From DATLZU01 sp035573855 (GTDB lineage Bacteria; Nitrospirota; Nitrospiria; Nitrospirales; Nitrospiraceae), in contig DATLZU010000011.1 in assembly GCA_035573855.1 (NCBI GenBank), forward strand, positions 1 to 64,000: a stretch of DNA of 64,000 nt. The letters run 5' to 3'. Both the position numbers and the translations under genes were made by a program. Below are positions 42,390 to 50,250 of this stretch, piece by piece. The notes beneath the pieces were generated by a model. That model saw only the letters and a list, made by a program, of their open reading frames with translations, did no database searches and had not been told where the DNA came from. Each line of letters begins with the position of its first letter. Within the stretch, counting starts at the first letter, position 1.

Positions 42390-43673
42390 TTATAGCTGCG
42401 AAGGACTCAACCGTTCTCCCAGCGCATCAGCTGGGCTCCGCACCCCTTTTCCGCCTCGATTCAACACGTGGGGGTAAATCATGGTCGTTCGCACATCGGT
42501 GTGCCCCAAGAGCTCTTGAACCGTGCGGATGTCGTAGCCGTTTTCCAGCCGGTGCGTGGCACACGAATGCTGCAGCGTATGACCGCTCGCCGGTTTGGCA
42601 ATCCCCGCCTTGAGCCGCGCCTCTTTTATGGCTTTCTGCCTCACTGATCCGTGAAGGTGGTGATGGCGGCGTTCTCCCGTAATCCGATCGCTGTAATGAC
42701 TCGACGCCGGGAACACCCATTGCCAGCCCCACTCCTTGCCCGCGTTGGGGTACTTGCGCTCCAGCGCGAATGGTAGGGCCACCCGGCCAAACCCTTGTCG
42801 GAGATCTTCCTCGTGCTGGGACCTCACGCGTTGGAGATGGTGCACAAGGGGCTGTCGGGCGGCAGTTGGAAGGATCGTATACCGGTCCTTGTCGCCTTTG
42901 CCGCCGCGAACGAGGAGTTGGTTGTGGGCTAGATCGAGGTCCTTGACGCGCAGGCGGCAGCATTCCATGGGACGGAACCCGCCTCCATCCATCAACATCG
43001 CCATCAGCCGGGGTGTGTTGCTGAGGCACCCCAGCAGTCGGCTGACTGTTTCCTTTGTCAGGACGACAGGCAGTCGTTTCGCTCGCTTGGCTCGAACGAC
43101 GCCCTCAATGAGGCCGATCTTCTTCTCCAGAACGTCATGATCCAGAAGCAGGAGCGCGTTGAGCGGTTGGTTTTGCGTCGAGGCACTCACATGGGATGCT
43201 GTGGCCACGCTCGATAAGAACCGACCACTGTCTGGTTCGCCCATGTCGGCCACGGGCCTCAGGTGATGAAAGCTCATGATGCGCTTGATCCAGTGGCAGT
43301 ACGCTTGCTCGGTGTGGCGGCTGAGATGTCGGGTGCGAGCGGCCAGACGTACCTGTTCGAGAAGTGGATGGTCTCCCGGAACAGTGAGACGGTCCACGGG
43401 AACACCGTGCGTGCTGCTCGCGGGACGGAGAGGCGGGTCCACTTCAACCGGCTCTCCAGCGAAGAGTGTCAACAACTGGCGGAGCGTGCCGTCGGTGTCG
43501 GGCACCGTCCAATACTTCTCCTTGGGATGCCACCAGCGACCGGCCACCGTCTTGATCTTTGCCACACGCTCGGGCGGGTACGGCACGAGTACGATGAGAC
43601 GCCCTGCGTGCCCTCGTTTGATCTGGATCGGAGCCACTGGCGTTCCCACTCCTTGGCCATCCACGGTGAGCAT
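42390..43673 (-). CDS. intI: Integron integrase (IntI-type tyrosine recombinase), probably inactive
   Basis: The protein has 427 aa. Residues 1-95 form an extra domain (RLIVLVPYPPERVAKIKTV, GRWWHPKEKYWTVP) that resembles HARP-like repeats. The recombinase part follows from about 100. The IntI-specific insert is present at 325-350 (GERRHHHLHGSVRQKAIKEA). Catalytic residues visible: Arg234 in GGGFRPMECCRLR, Lys259 or Lys262, His365, His391 and Tyr400 in TTMIYPHV. The second catalytic Arg of the H-x2-R box is Gln368 (HTLQHSCATH), which should abolish strand transfer. It is transcribed in the same direction as its cassette, the reverse of class 1 integrons. Confidence 0.9.
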   Translation of the reverse strand: MLTVDGQGVGTPVAPIQIKRGHAGRLIVLVPYPPERVAKIKTVAGRWWHPKEKYWTVPDTDGTLRQLLTLFAGEPVEVDPPLRPASSTHGVPVDRLTVPGDHPLLEQVRLAARTRHLSRHTEQAYCHWIKRIMSFHHLRPVADMGEPDSGRFLSSVATASHVSASTQNQPLNALLLLDHDVLEKKIGLIEGVVRAKRAKRLPVVLTKETVSRLLGCLSNTPRLMAMLMDGGGFRPMECCRLRVKDLDLAHNQLLVRGGKGDKDRYTILPTAARQPLVHHLQRVRSQHEEDLRQGFGRVALPFALERKYPNAGKEWGWQWVFPASSHYSDRITGERRHHHLHGSVRQKAIKEARLKAGIAKPASGHTLQHSCATHRLENGYDIRTVQELLGHTDVRTTMIYPHVLNRGGKGVRSPADALGERLSPSQL

Positions 43674-43988
43674 CCTTGCCTGTTCAGTGCTCGCCGCCCG
43701 CGACCAGTCTGAACATTGAGACCATCACACACCTTGGTGTCCGGGCGCCTAACAAGGGCTGGATCTCCAGATGCCCTGAAACATCCCAGCGTGCGGGCTG
43801 AGTTCCTTTCATGTGAGCAAAGCAAACCGAATGCCACCGATGGAGATTGCTTCCCACGGACAGACAGGATCTGTGATCCGCGTGGATTTCACATGGATGC
43901 GCTTCAGGGAACCGAGCGAATAAAGATGGGCGACGTCCCGGACCGACTCCGGCCAGGATCAGAAGGGATTTTGGTGGGTTAGGATCTC
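43674..43988. other. Region upstream of intI with a lone core-like site
   Basis: No convincing gene is present. The minus strand has a consensus core word TTGTTAGGC at 43747-43755, beside a hairpin (ACACC/GGTGT near 43730) and a CTGGATCTCCAG palindrome. Frames in this stretch lack family resemblance. Confidence 0.5.
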
Positions 43989-44088
43989 GGGTGGCGCCGA
44001 CCTGGAAGCCCGCTCGCCCGCAACGGGGTCCCTACACCGGGTGGGGTGCGAGGGCAAGCGGGCTGGTCGGTGACAGGACCCGCCTCCG
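43989..44088 (-). repeat. Dispersed structured repeat, copy C
   Basis: This copy ends 20 nt past the ychF stop codon. The outer stem pairs CGCCGACC with GGTCGGTG; the second stem pairs GCCCGCT with AGCGGGC, whereas copy A has GCCCGTCCG with CGGACGGGC. The loop words CGGGGTCCCTACACCG and GTGCGAG are kept. About 85 percent of the bases match copy A. Confidence 0.75.
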
Positions 44089-44107
44089 GATTTCGGACAC
44101 TGAAACC

Positions 44108-45199
44108 TCAGACATTGAATCGAAAATAAACAACGTCCCCTTCCTTGATCACATAGTCCCGTCCTTCCAGCCGGAACAACCCCTTCTCCCGCACCTTCGC
44201 CTCCGAGCCGCAGGCGATCAAATCGTCGTAGTGGTAGACCTCCGCGCGGATGAAGCCGCGCTCCATGTCGGAGTGAATCTTCCCGGCCGCTTCCGGCGCC
44301 TTCGTCCCCTTACGGATCGGCCAGGCCCGCGCTTCCACCTCTCCGGCCGTGAAGAAGGTGATGAGGTTCAGCAGCTCGTAGGCGACGGCGGTGAGCCGCA
44401 CGAGACCGGATTGGGCCAGACCAAGGTCCTTCAAAAAGGCCGCGCGGTCCTGTTCCGGCAGGGTCGAGATCTCGGCTTCAATCTGACCGCAGATCAGCAC
44501 GACCTTGGCGCCCCGTTTGTCGGCCAGTTCCTGCACCGCCCGCACATACGGATGGTCCACCGTCGTGCCTTCCTTCACGTTGGCGACGAACAACACCGGC
44601 TTGGTGCTCAGAAGTTGCAGCTCGTTCAGGATGACCCGTTCGTCCGGCGAGAAGGCAAGATTCCCCAGCCATTCGCCCTTATTGAGAAAATCGGTGAGCT
44701 TCTGGACCACGGCCAGTTCCTTGCTCGCCTGCCCCTCACCTGACTTGACGCGCTTCTCGATCCGTTGTCGGCGACGGTCTAACGTCTCCAGATCAGCCAG
44801 GATCAGTTCGGTTTCGATGGTCTCGATGTCGCGTTGCGGGTTGACCTCGCCGGCCACGTGGACGACGCCCGGGTCTTCGAAGCAGCGCACGACATGCATG
44901 AGCGCGTCCACTTCCCGAATCTGCGCGAGAAACTGATTGCCTAACCCTTGGCCTTGGCTCGCCCCCTGGACCAACCCAGCGATATCCCGCACTTCCAGCG
45001 TGCTCGGCGTCTTCTTCCTGGATTGAAAAATCTCGACCAGTTTGTCCAGACGCGGGTCCGGCACTGGGGCGATGCCGACGTTGGTTTCAACGGTCGAAAA
45101 GGGGTAGTTGGCGACGACCGCCCCCGCGCCGACCAGCGCGTTGAACACTGTCGTCTTCCCGACGTTCGGTAACCCGATCATGCCGCAACACAACCCCAT
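44108..45199 (-). CDS. ychF: Ribosome-binding GTPase/ATPase YchF
   Basis: YchF (OLA1 family) binds ribosomes and prefers ATP. The 363 aa have the P-loop GLPNVGKTTVFNALVGAGA, DIAGLVQGASQGQGLGNQFL for switch II, and the C-terminal TGS domain with HSDMERGFIRAEVYHYDDLI and GDVVYFRFNV. It is downstream of pth, a common pair. Confidence 0.97.
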   Translation of the reverse strand: MGLCCGMIGLPNVGKTTVFNALVGAGAVVANYPFSTVETNVGIAPVPDPRLDKLVEIFQSRKKTPSTLEVRDIAGLVQGASQGQGLGNQFLAQIREVDALMHVVRCFEDPGVVHVAGEVNPQRDIETIETELILADLETLDRRRQRIEKRVKSGEGQASKELAVVQKLTDFLNKGEWLGNLAFSPDERVILNELQLLSTKPVLFVANVKEGTTVDHPYVRAVQELADKRGAKVVLICGQIEAEISTLPEQDRAAFLKDLGLAQSGLVRLTAVAYELLNLITFFTAGEVEARAWPIRKGTKAPEAAGKIHSDMERGFIRAEVYHYDDLIACGSEAKVREKGLFRLEGRDYVIKEGDVVYFRFNV

Positions 45200-45210
45200 G
45201 CGCTTACCCC

Positions 45211-45304
45211 AATGAGGAATGAGAAATTAGAGGAACGGTCATGAAACATCTACCAATCCCATTGATCGACGGCCCGGAGCGCTTCACACTCCTCATTCCT
45301 CATT
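45211..45304. repeat. Gap-spanning inverted repeat, pth-ychF
   Basis: AATGAGGAATGAG at 45211-45223 is the exact complement of CTCATTCCTCATT at 45292-45304. The right arm covers the pth stop codon and the left arm is upstream of ychF. Each arm is itself two repeats of ATGAGGA-like units. Confidence 0.75.
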
Positions 45305-45877
45305 CGTATCCTCGCGCTCTCGCACGTTGAATTCGTTCATCGCCGCGGCGACGCCCTTGAGCACGATGCACTCCAGCGCCTGAACCGCGCGATCCAAGGT
45401 TGGATCGATTCTCGCTCGCTCGTCGCGCGAGAAGGGCTCAAGCACATAGTCGGCGGCCTCCTGGCCGGGAACCGGGCGCCCGATGCCGATCTTGAGGCGC
45501 ACGAAGGCGGGCGTGCTCAGCGCAGCCACAATCGAGCGGAGGCCGTTATGGCCGCCGTGCCCGCCGGCTTGTTTGATCCGTAGCCGGCCCAGTTCCAGAT
45601 CCAAATCGTCGTGGATGACGATGAGTTGATCGGGGGAAAGACCCAACTCGTGCAGCAGAGCCTTGAGTGGAGGCCCCGTAACGTTCATCCAGTCGAGATG
45701 GCCTGCAAGCTCGACGGATTCCGAACCAACCGTGCCCGCACCCCGCACGGCGATTCCGCGCGGTCGCAAGCGGATGGACCAGCGGGCCGCCGCCCGCTCG
45801 AGGACCCAAACGCCGATGTTGTGGCGCGTGTGGGCATAGGCGGCTCCGGGATTCCCGAGCCCGACAATGAGGCGCAA
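45293..45877 (-). CDS. pth: Peptidyl-tRNA hydrolase
   Basis: Pth releases peptides from stalled peptidyl-tRNA. The 194 aa show LIVGLGNPGAAYAHTRHNIG with the catalytic His, WMNVTGPPLKALL, VIHDDLDLELGRLRIKQAGGHGGHNGLRSI and IGIGRPVPG. It lies 2 nt after rplY, an arrangement shared by many bacteria. Confidence 0.96.
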   Translation of the reverse strand: MRLIVGLGNPGAAYAHTRHNIGVWVLERAAARWSIRLRPRGIAVRGAGTVGSESVELAGHLDWMNVTGPPLKALLHELGLSPDQLIVIHDDLDLELGRLRIKQAGGHGGHNGLRSIVAALSTPAFVRLKIGIGRPVPGQEAADYVLEPFSRDERARIDPTLDRAVQALECIVLKGVAAAMNEFNVREREDTNEE

Positions 45878-45879
45878 CG

Positions 45880-46650
45880 CTACTTCTTCTTTTCAGGTTC
45901 TTTCTTTTCGGCTTTCGGCGCTTCTTTACCGGATTCTTTTTTCTCACCGGCTTTCGCTTCCGCCGCGGGAGCCGCCGCTTTCTCCGCCCCTTCGGCCGGC
46001 GCTTCTTCCTTCCCTTTCCCGATCACCTCAGGCTCCTTGCCTGGCTCCGCCGCGCCGCTGGTGAGCAGCGCCTCCAGCTTGGCTTCGGACATCGGGGCCG
46101 CAACGCTCACGACCATTTGATCGGGATCGTCCAAAAACCTGATCCCCTCCGCCTTCGGCACCTCCCGGACATGAATCCCCTGGCCGATCGCTAACTGAGA
46201 GGCGTCCACCTGGATCGCGTCGGGCAGGGCTGAGGGCAGGCACTCGATAGAGAGTTCGCGCAGGTTGTGATGCAGCACGCCGCCTTCTTTGACGCCAGCC
46301 GGCGTGCCGCCGGTGAGCTGCACCGGCACTTTGACCCGGATAGGCTTGTCCATCGACACTTCGAACAAATCCGCGTGCAACACCTCGCCCGTCACAGGGT
46401 CGACTTGATAGTCCCGCAGCAGCGCCGTCCGTTTGGCTTTGGCCTTCGCGCCATTCACCGTGAGCGAGATGAGCGCGGTCGTGCCGGCATGGGAGCGCAG
46501 AATGGTCTTCAGATCGTCCGGCTTCATCGTGAGCAGGAGACATTCCCCTTGCCCGTAGAGCACGGCAGGCACGCGACCGCTGCGCCGGAGTTGGCGCGCC
46601 GCGCCCTTGCCGGACCGTTCTCGCACTTCAACCGCCAGATCGAATTTCAT
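45880..46650 (-). CDS. rplY: 50S ribosomal protein L25/general stress protein Ctc
   Basis: L25 binds 5S rRNA. The 256 aa have the L25 N-terminal domain (EVRERSGKGAARQLRRSGRVPAVLYG), a TL5-type C-terminal domain (VLHHNLRELSIECLPSALPDAI) and a long Ala-, Glu- and Lys-rich tail. The length fits the Ctc type. Confidence 0.95.
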   Translation of the reverse strand: MKFDLAVEVRERSGKGAARQLRRSGRVPAVLYGQGECLLLTMKPDDLKTILRSHAGTTALISLTVNGAKAKAKRTALLRDYQVDPVTGEVLHADLFEVSMDKPIRVKVPVQLTGGTPAGVKEGGVLHHNLRELSIECLPSALPDAIQVDASQLAIGQGIHVREVPKAEGIRFLDDPDQMVVSVAAPMSEAKLEALLTSGAAEPGKEPEVIGKGKEEAPAEGAEKAAAPAAEAKAGEKKESGKEAPKAEKKEPEKKK

Positions 46651-46688
46651 GATGATCCCTCACCTCAGCCAACTAACATAGAGCACGC

Positions 46689-46734
46689 AGCGAACAGCCT
46701 ATCGCGCGCTCCTCTGAGCTGCCCGCTATTCGCT
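46689..46734. repeat. Gap inverted repeat, prs-rplY
   Basis: AGCGAACAGC at 46689-46698 pairs with GCTATTCGCT at 46725-46734 at 9 of 10 positions. The word AGCGAA(T/C)AGC recurs in other gaps of this window. Confidence 0.5.
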
Positions 46735-46747
46735 AGCGGCTTCCCAA

Positions 46748-47689
46748 TTACGCAAAGAGTGAACTGACCGATTCTTCCTCGTGAATCCGCGAAATGGCTT
46801 CTCCGAGCAGCGGCGCGACGGACAGCAGGTGGAGCTTCGGACACAGTTGCTCTTTGTCCCTCAACGGAATCGTATTAGTGACCACTACTTCGCGCAAGCA
46901 GGACTGTTGCAGCCGATCGAGGGCCGGCCCCGAGAGGACCGGATGTGTGCAGGCCGCCCACACCTCCCGCGCCCCCTTGTCAGCGCACGCTTGCGCGCCC
47001 TGAACGATGGTACCCGCCGTGTCGATCATATCGTCGAGGAGCAGGGCGCTTTTCCCTTCCACGTCGCCAATGATGTTCATGATCTGCGTCTGGTTCGGCC
47101 CCTCCCGCCGCTTGTCAATGATGGCCAGGTTGGCCTGGAGCCGCTTGGCGAAGGCCCGCGCCCGCTCCACGCCGCCCGCATCGGGCGACACGACCACAAG
47201 ATCGGCCACGCCGCGTTTGTTGATGTATTCCAACAGCACCGGCGTGGCATAGAGGTGGTCCACCGGGATGTTGAAGAAGCCCTGAATCTGCCCCGCATGA
47301 AGATCCATCGTCAGCACGCGATCGGCCCCCGCGGTCGTGATGAGATCCGCCACAAGCTTCGCCGAGATCGGTACGCGCGGCTGATCCTTCCGGTCTTGAC
47401 GCGCATAGCCGAAATACGGGATGACGGCCGTGATCCGGCTAGCCGACGAGCGCTTGAGGGCATCGATCATAATCAACAACTCCATGATCGAGTCGTTGAC
47501 CGGCGAGCAGCAGGATTGCACGACGAAGACGTCAGCCCCGCGGACGTTCTCCTCGATTTTCACCCGCACTTCCCCATCACTGAAGGAAGAGACCGTCGCC
47601 TCGCCCAACCGAATCCCTAGATACGCGCAGATCTCCTGTGCGAGCGCAGGATTGGCGTTACCGGTAAACAGCTTAAGTGCCTTGTTCAT
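46748..47689 (-). CDS. prs: Ribose-phosphate pyrophosphokinase
   Basis: Prs makes PRPP from ribose 5-phosphate and ATP. The 313 aa start MNKALKLFTGNANPALAQEI and carry YFGYARQDRKDQPRVPISAKL, the ATP loop, MDLHAGQIQGFFNIPVDHL, and the PRPP-binding LLLDDMIDTAGTIVQGA. The ATG at 47689 has GAGGT upstream; the longer frame is discarded. It lies between ispE and rplY. Confidence 0.97.
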   Translation of the reverse strand: MNKALKLFTGNANPALAQEICAYLGIRLGEATVSSFSDGEVRVKIEENVRGADVFVVQSCCSPVNDSIMELLIMIDALKRSSASRITAVIPYFGYARQDRKDQPRVPISAKLVADLITTAGADRVLTMDLHAGQIQGFFNIPVDHLYATPVLLEYINKRGVADLVVVSPDAGGVERARAFAKRLQANLAIIDKRREGPNQTQIMNIIGDVEGKSALLLDDMIDTAGTIVQGAQACADKGAREVWAACTHPVLSGPALDRLQQSCLREVVVTNTIPLRDKEQLCPKLHLLSVAPLLGEAISRIHEEESVSSLFA

Positions 47690-47853
47690 CGTGGTACCTC
47701 GAACGCTGTGAGAGGCCGTCGGATCTTCAGGAACTGCGAGATGTACTTCCGTTACGGCGGGGCCGGCGGGTCTTCGCGTACTCCCGCCCCATGCTTGTCT
47801 CTTTCGCTGCGTTCTTGAGGGGATTGAACTGTAGCGAAAAGCGCTCCCGGTTG

Positions 47854-48786
47854 TCAACCAACGGGCAGCGGCGCGGAAGCCGACGGATCCTCGCAAGACA
47901 GGGCCTCCGTGCAAGTCCGCACGACATAGGCTCGGCACCGTTCGAACCGGTCCAGCCCCGCGTGCGCCTGCCGGGCCGCCGTTTCGTCGCGGAAGACACC
48001 GAAGACGGTCGAGCCGCTGCCGGACAACAGCGCCGCCTCTGCCCCTTGCGAGAGCAGCCGTGTCTTGATCGTGTGGAGTACGCCGTGTTCGGGAAACACC
48101 GCCGCTTCGAAGTCGTTCTCGACCAGCGGCAACAGCTCTTCCCAGGTCACGGCTTCCCACGTTTCCACGGCTCGCAAGGCACTGGAGAGCGACCGCGCGC
48201 CGGACCGCGTGGCCGAGAGCCGTTCATAGGCCCAGCGCGTGTCGATCGGAAATCCCGGGTTGACTAAGACGACCCACCGCGCTCCCTTCAATCGGAGCGG
48301 CTTGACGATTTCGCCGCGGCCGGTAACCAACGCGCTGGGGGCGAAGAAGAAAAACGGCACGTCGCTCCCTACCTGTTGACCCAACTCCGCCATGCGAGCG
48401 ACCGTCCATCCCAACCCCAGAAGGCGATTCATCCCCTGGATCGTCGCGGCCGCGTCGCTGCTCCCCCCGCCGAGACCAGCGCCGTGGGGAATCCGCTTCA
48501 TGAGCTCGATCTCCAATCCGACGTTGAGGCCGGCCCGCTCCAGCGCCAGCGTCGCGGCGCGAGAGACCAAATTCCGATGATCCGTCGGCAGCGTCGGGTC
48601 GTCGCATTGGAGCATCACCCCCGCCTGGCCTGCTCTCACCCGCAGCCGCAGCTCATCCTCCAACGCCACGGTCTGCATCACCGACCAGAGGTTGTGATAC
48701 CCGTCCGGCCGGCGATCCAGCACCCGCAGGATCACATTGATCTTCGCCGGCGCACAGACCCGCACCGCTCCGTCTCCCACCGTCAT
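47854..48786 (-). CDS. ispE: 4-diphosphocytidyl-2-C-methyl-D-erythritol kinase
   Basis: IspE phosphorylates CDP-ME in the non-mevalonate isoprenoid route. The 310 aa show APAKINVILRVLDRRPDGYHNL, the GHMP kinase loop IPHGAGLGGGSSDAAATIQGMNRLL, and the GSGSTVFGVF C-terminal motif. The 164-nt gap to prs has no visible gene; no tRNA was seen there. Confidence 0.95.
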   Translation of the reverse strand: MTVGDGAVRVCAPAKINVILRVLDRRPDGYHNLWSVMQTVALEDELRLRVRAGQAGVMLQCDDPTLPTDHRNLVSRAATLALERAGLNVGLEIELMKRIPHGAGLGGGSSDAAATIQGMNRLLGLGWTVARMAELGQQVGSDVPFFFFAPSALVTGRGEIVKPLRLKGARWVVLVNPGFPIDTRWAYERLSATRSGARSLSSALRAVETWEAVTWEELLPLVENDFEAAVFPEHGVLHTIKTRLLSQGAEAALLSGSGSTVFGVFRDETAARQAHAGLDRFERCRAYVVRTCTEALSCEDPSASAPLPVG

Positions 48787-48870
48787 GCTCGTTCACCCTC
48801 GTGGCTCGCGACGGACGCATCGTTCGTCAACATGCACTCCCGATTCTTCTTGCAGTTCACGCCTCTCGCC

Positions 48871-50250
48871 CTAGTCCTTTCCCCCTTTGATCGCATACTT
48901 TTCCAGCCGATAACGGAATGACCGGGTGTTCAGCCTCAGCAGGCGGGCGGCCTTTTTCTTGACCCAGTTGGCCCGTTCCAGGGCTTTCAACAGCAATTCC
49001 TTCTCGATGGAGTTGATCAGCGCCTCCAAATCGAGCCCGTCCTCCGGCAGATCGGTCGGATACGTCTGTTGCGGCGTCACCGGGCGATGGAGCCAGCCGC
49101 GGATCTCCTCTTCGGTCACCGGCTGGCCGGAGGAGAACGCTACCACCCGTTCGATGAGATTTTCCAATTCGCGGACGTTCCCTCTCCATTCATGCTCCAG
49201 GAGCGCCCGCATGGCTTCGCCGGTAATGGCAGGAACGGGCTTTCCGCTTTCGCGGCAAAACTTGTCCAGAAAGTGCTGGACCAAGAGCGGAATATCCCCT
49301 GTTCGGAGCCGCAGGGGCGGCAGGACAATGGGGATCACATCCAATCGATAGTACAGATCCTCGCGGAAGGTTCCTTCGGCTACCGCCTTTTCCAGATCTT
49401 TGTTCGTGGCGGCGATGATCCGCACATCCACCTTCACATCCTGCGTTCCGCCGACCCGGCGAAATTCGCGCTCCTGAATCACCCGCAGAAGCTTCACCTG
49501 CGTCGCCGGCGACGTATCCCCGATTTCATCCAGGAAGATCGTCCCGCCGTTCGCCACCTCGAACAGACCGGCTTTGTTCGAGACCGCCCCTGTGAACGAG
49601 CCCTTCATGTGACCGAATAACTCGCTTTCCAGCAAGGTTTCCGGCACCGCGCTGCAATTGACTGTCACGAAGGGCATGGGCGCGCGCGCACTGTTGTAAT
49701 GGATGGCTCGTGCGACCAGTTCTTTCCCGGTTCCGCTTTCGCCGAAGATGAGCACGTTGCTCTTGGAATCGGCTACCTTGCGCACGACGTCGAAGACCTT
49801 TTGCATGGCCTCGCTTTTTCCGATGATTTGCGCGAAGGAGGACTGACTGGCCATTTCGCGCTTGAGCAGCATGTTTTCGGTCGACAACCGACGCCGCTCC
49901 AGCGCGTTGCGGATAATGAGCTGGACTTCGTCCACTTGAAACGGCTTGGTGAGATAATCATAAGCGCCGTGCTTCATTGCCTCGACGGCCGACTCCGCCG
50001 ACGCAAACGCGGTGATCACCAGCACCACCGTATCCGGCGAGGAGGCCTTAACCGCCTTGAGCACGTCGAGCCCGCCCACCTTGGGCATCTTGAGGTCCGT
50101 GATCACGAGATCGAAGATTTCTTTGCCGAGGTGGGCAATCGCCTCATCGCCGTCGGAAGCCGCCGTCACCGCATAGCCGGCCCGTTTGAGCATGATGCTC
50201 AAGACATCGCGCATGCTCTGTTCGTCGTCGACGACTAGGATCTTTTCCAC
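48871..50250 (-). CDS. pilR: Sigma-54-dependent response regulator, PilR type
   Basis: The 459 aa have a receiver domain (VEKILVVDDEQSMRDVL, phospho-Asp in DLVITDLKMPK), an AAA+ domain with Walker A GESGTGKELVARAIH, the sigma-54 contact loop GSFTGA (a common PilR variant of GAFTGA) and Walker B GGTIFLDEIGD, and a Fis-type HTH at the end (VKKKAARLLRLNTRSFRYRLEKY). The GTG at 50250 overlaps pilS by 16 nt and has AGGGGA upstream. It probably activates pilus genes, in line with pilC nearby. Confidence 0.93.
   Translation of the reverse strand: MEKILVVDDEQSMRDVLSIMLKRAGYAVTAASDGDEAIAHLGKEIFDLVITDLKMPKVGGLDVLKAVKASSPDTVVLVITAFASAESAVEAMKHGAYDYLTKPFQVDEVQLIIRNALERRRLSTENMLLKREMASQSSFAQIIGKSEAMQKVFDVVRKVADSKSNVLIFGESGTGKELVARAIHYNSARAPMPFVTVNCSAVPETLLESELFGHMKGSFTGAVSNKAGLFEVANGGTIFLDEIGDTSPATQVKLLRVIQEREFRRVGGTQDVKVDVRIIAATNKDLEKAVAEGTFREDLYYRLDVIPIVLPPLRLRTGDIPLLVQHFLDKFCRESGKPVPAITGEAMRALLEHEWRGNVRELENLIERVVAFSSGQPVTEEEIRGWLHRPVTPQQTYPTDLPEDGLDLEALINSIEKELLLKALERANWVKKKAARLLRLNTRSFRYRLEKYAIKGGKD

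Noticed and set aside
43716..43982. 88-codon plus-strand frame upstream of intI
   Set aside because: No ribosome-binding site, no recognisable motif, and it overlaps the core-like site and hairpins.
47690..47853. Possible tRNA between ispE and prs
   Set aside because: Some bacteria carry a tRNA here, but no cloverleaf or T-loop GGTTCRA word is visible.
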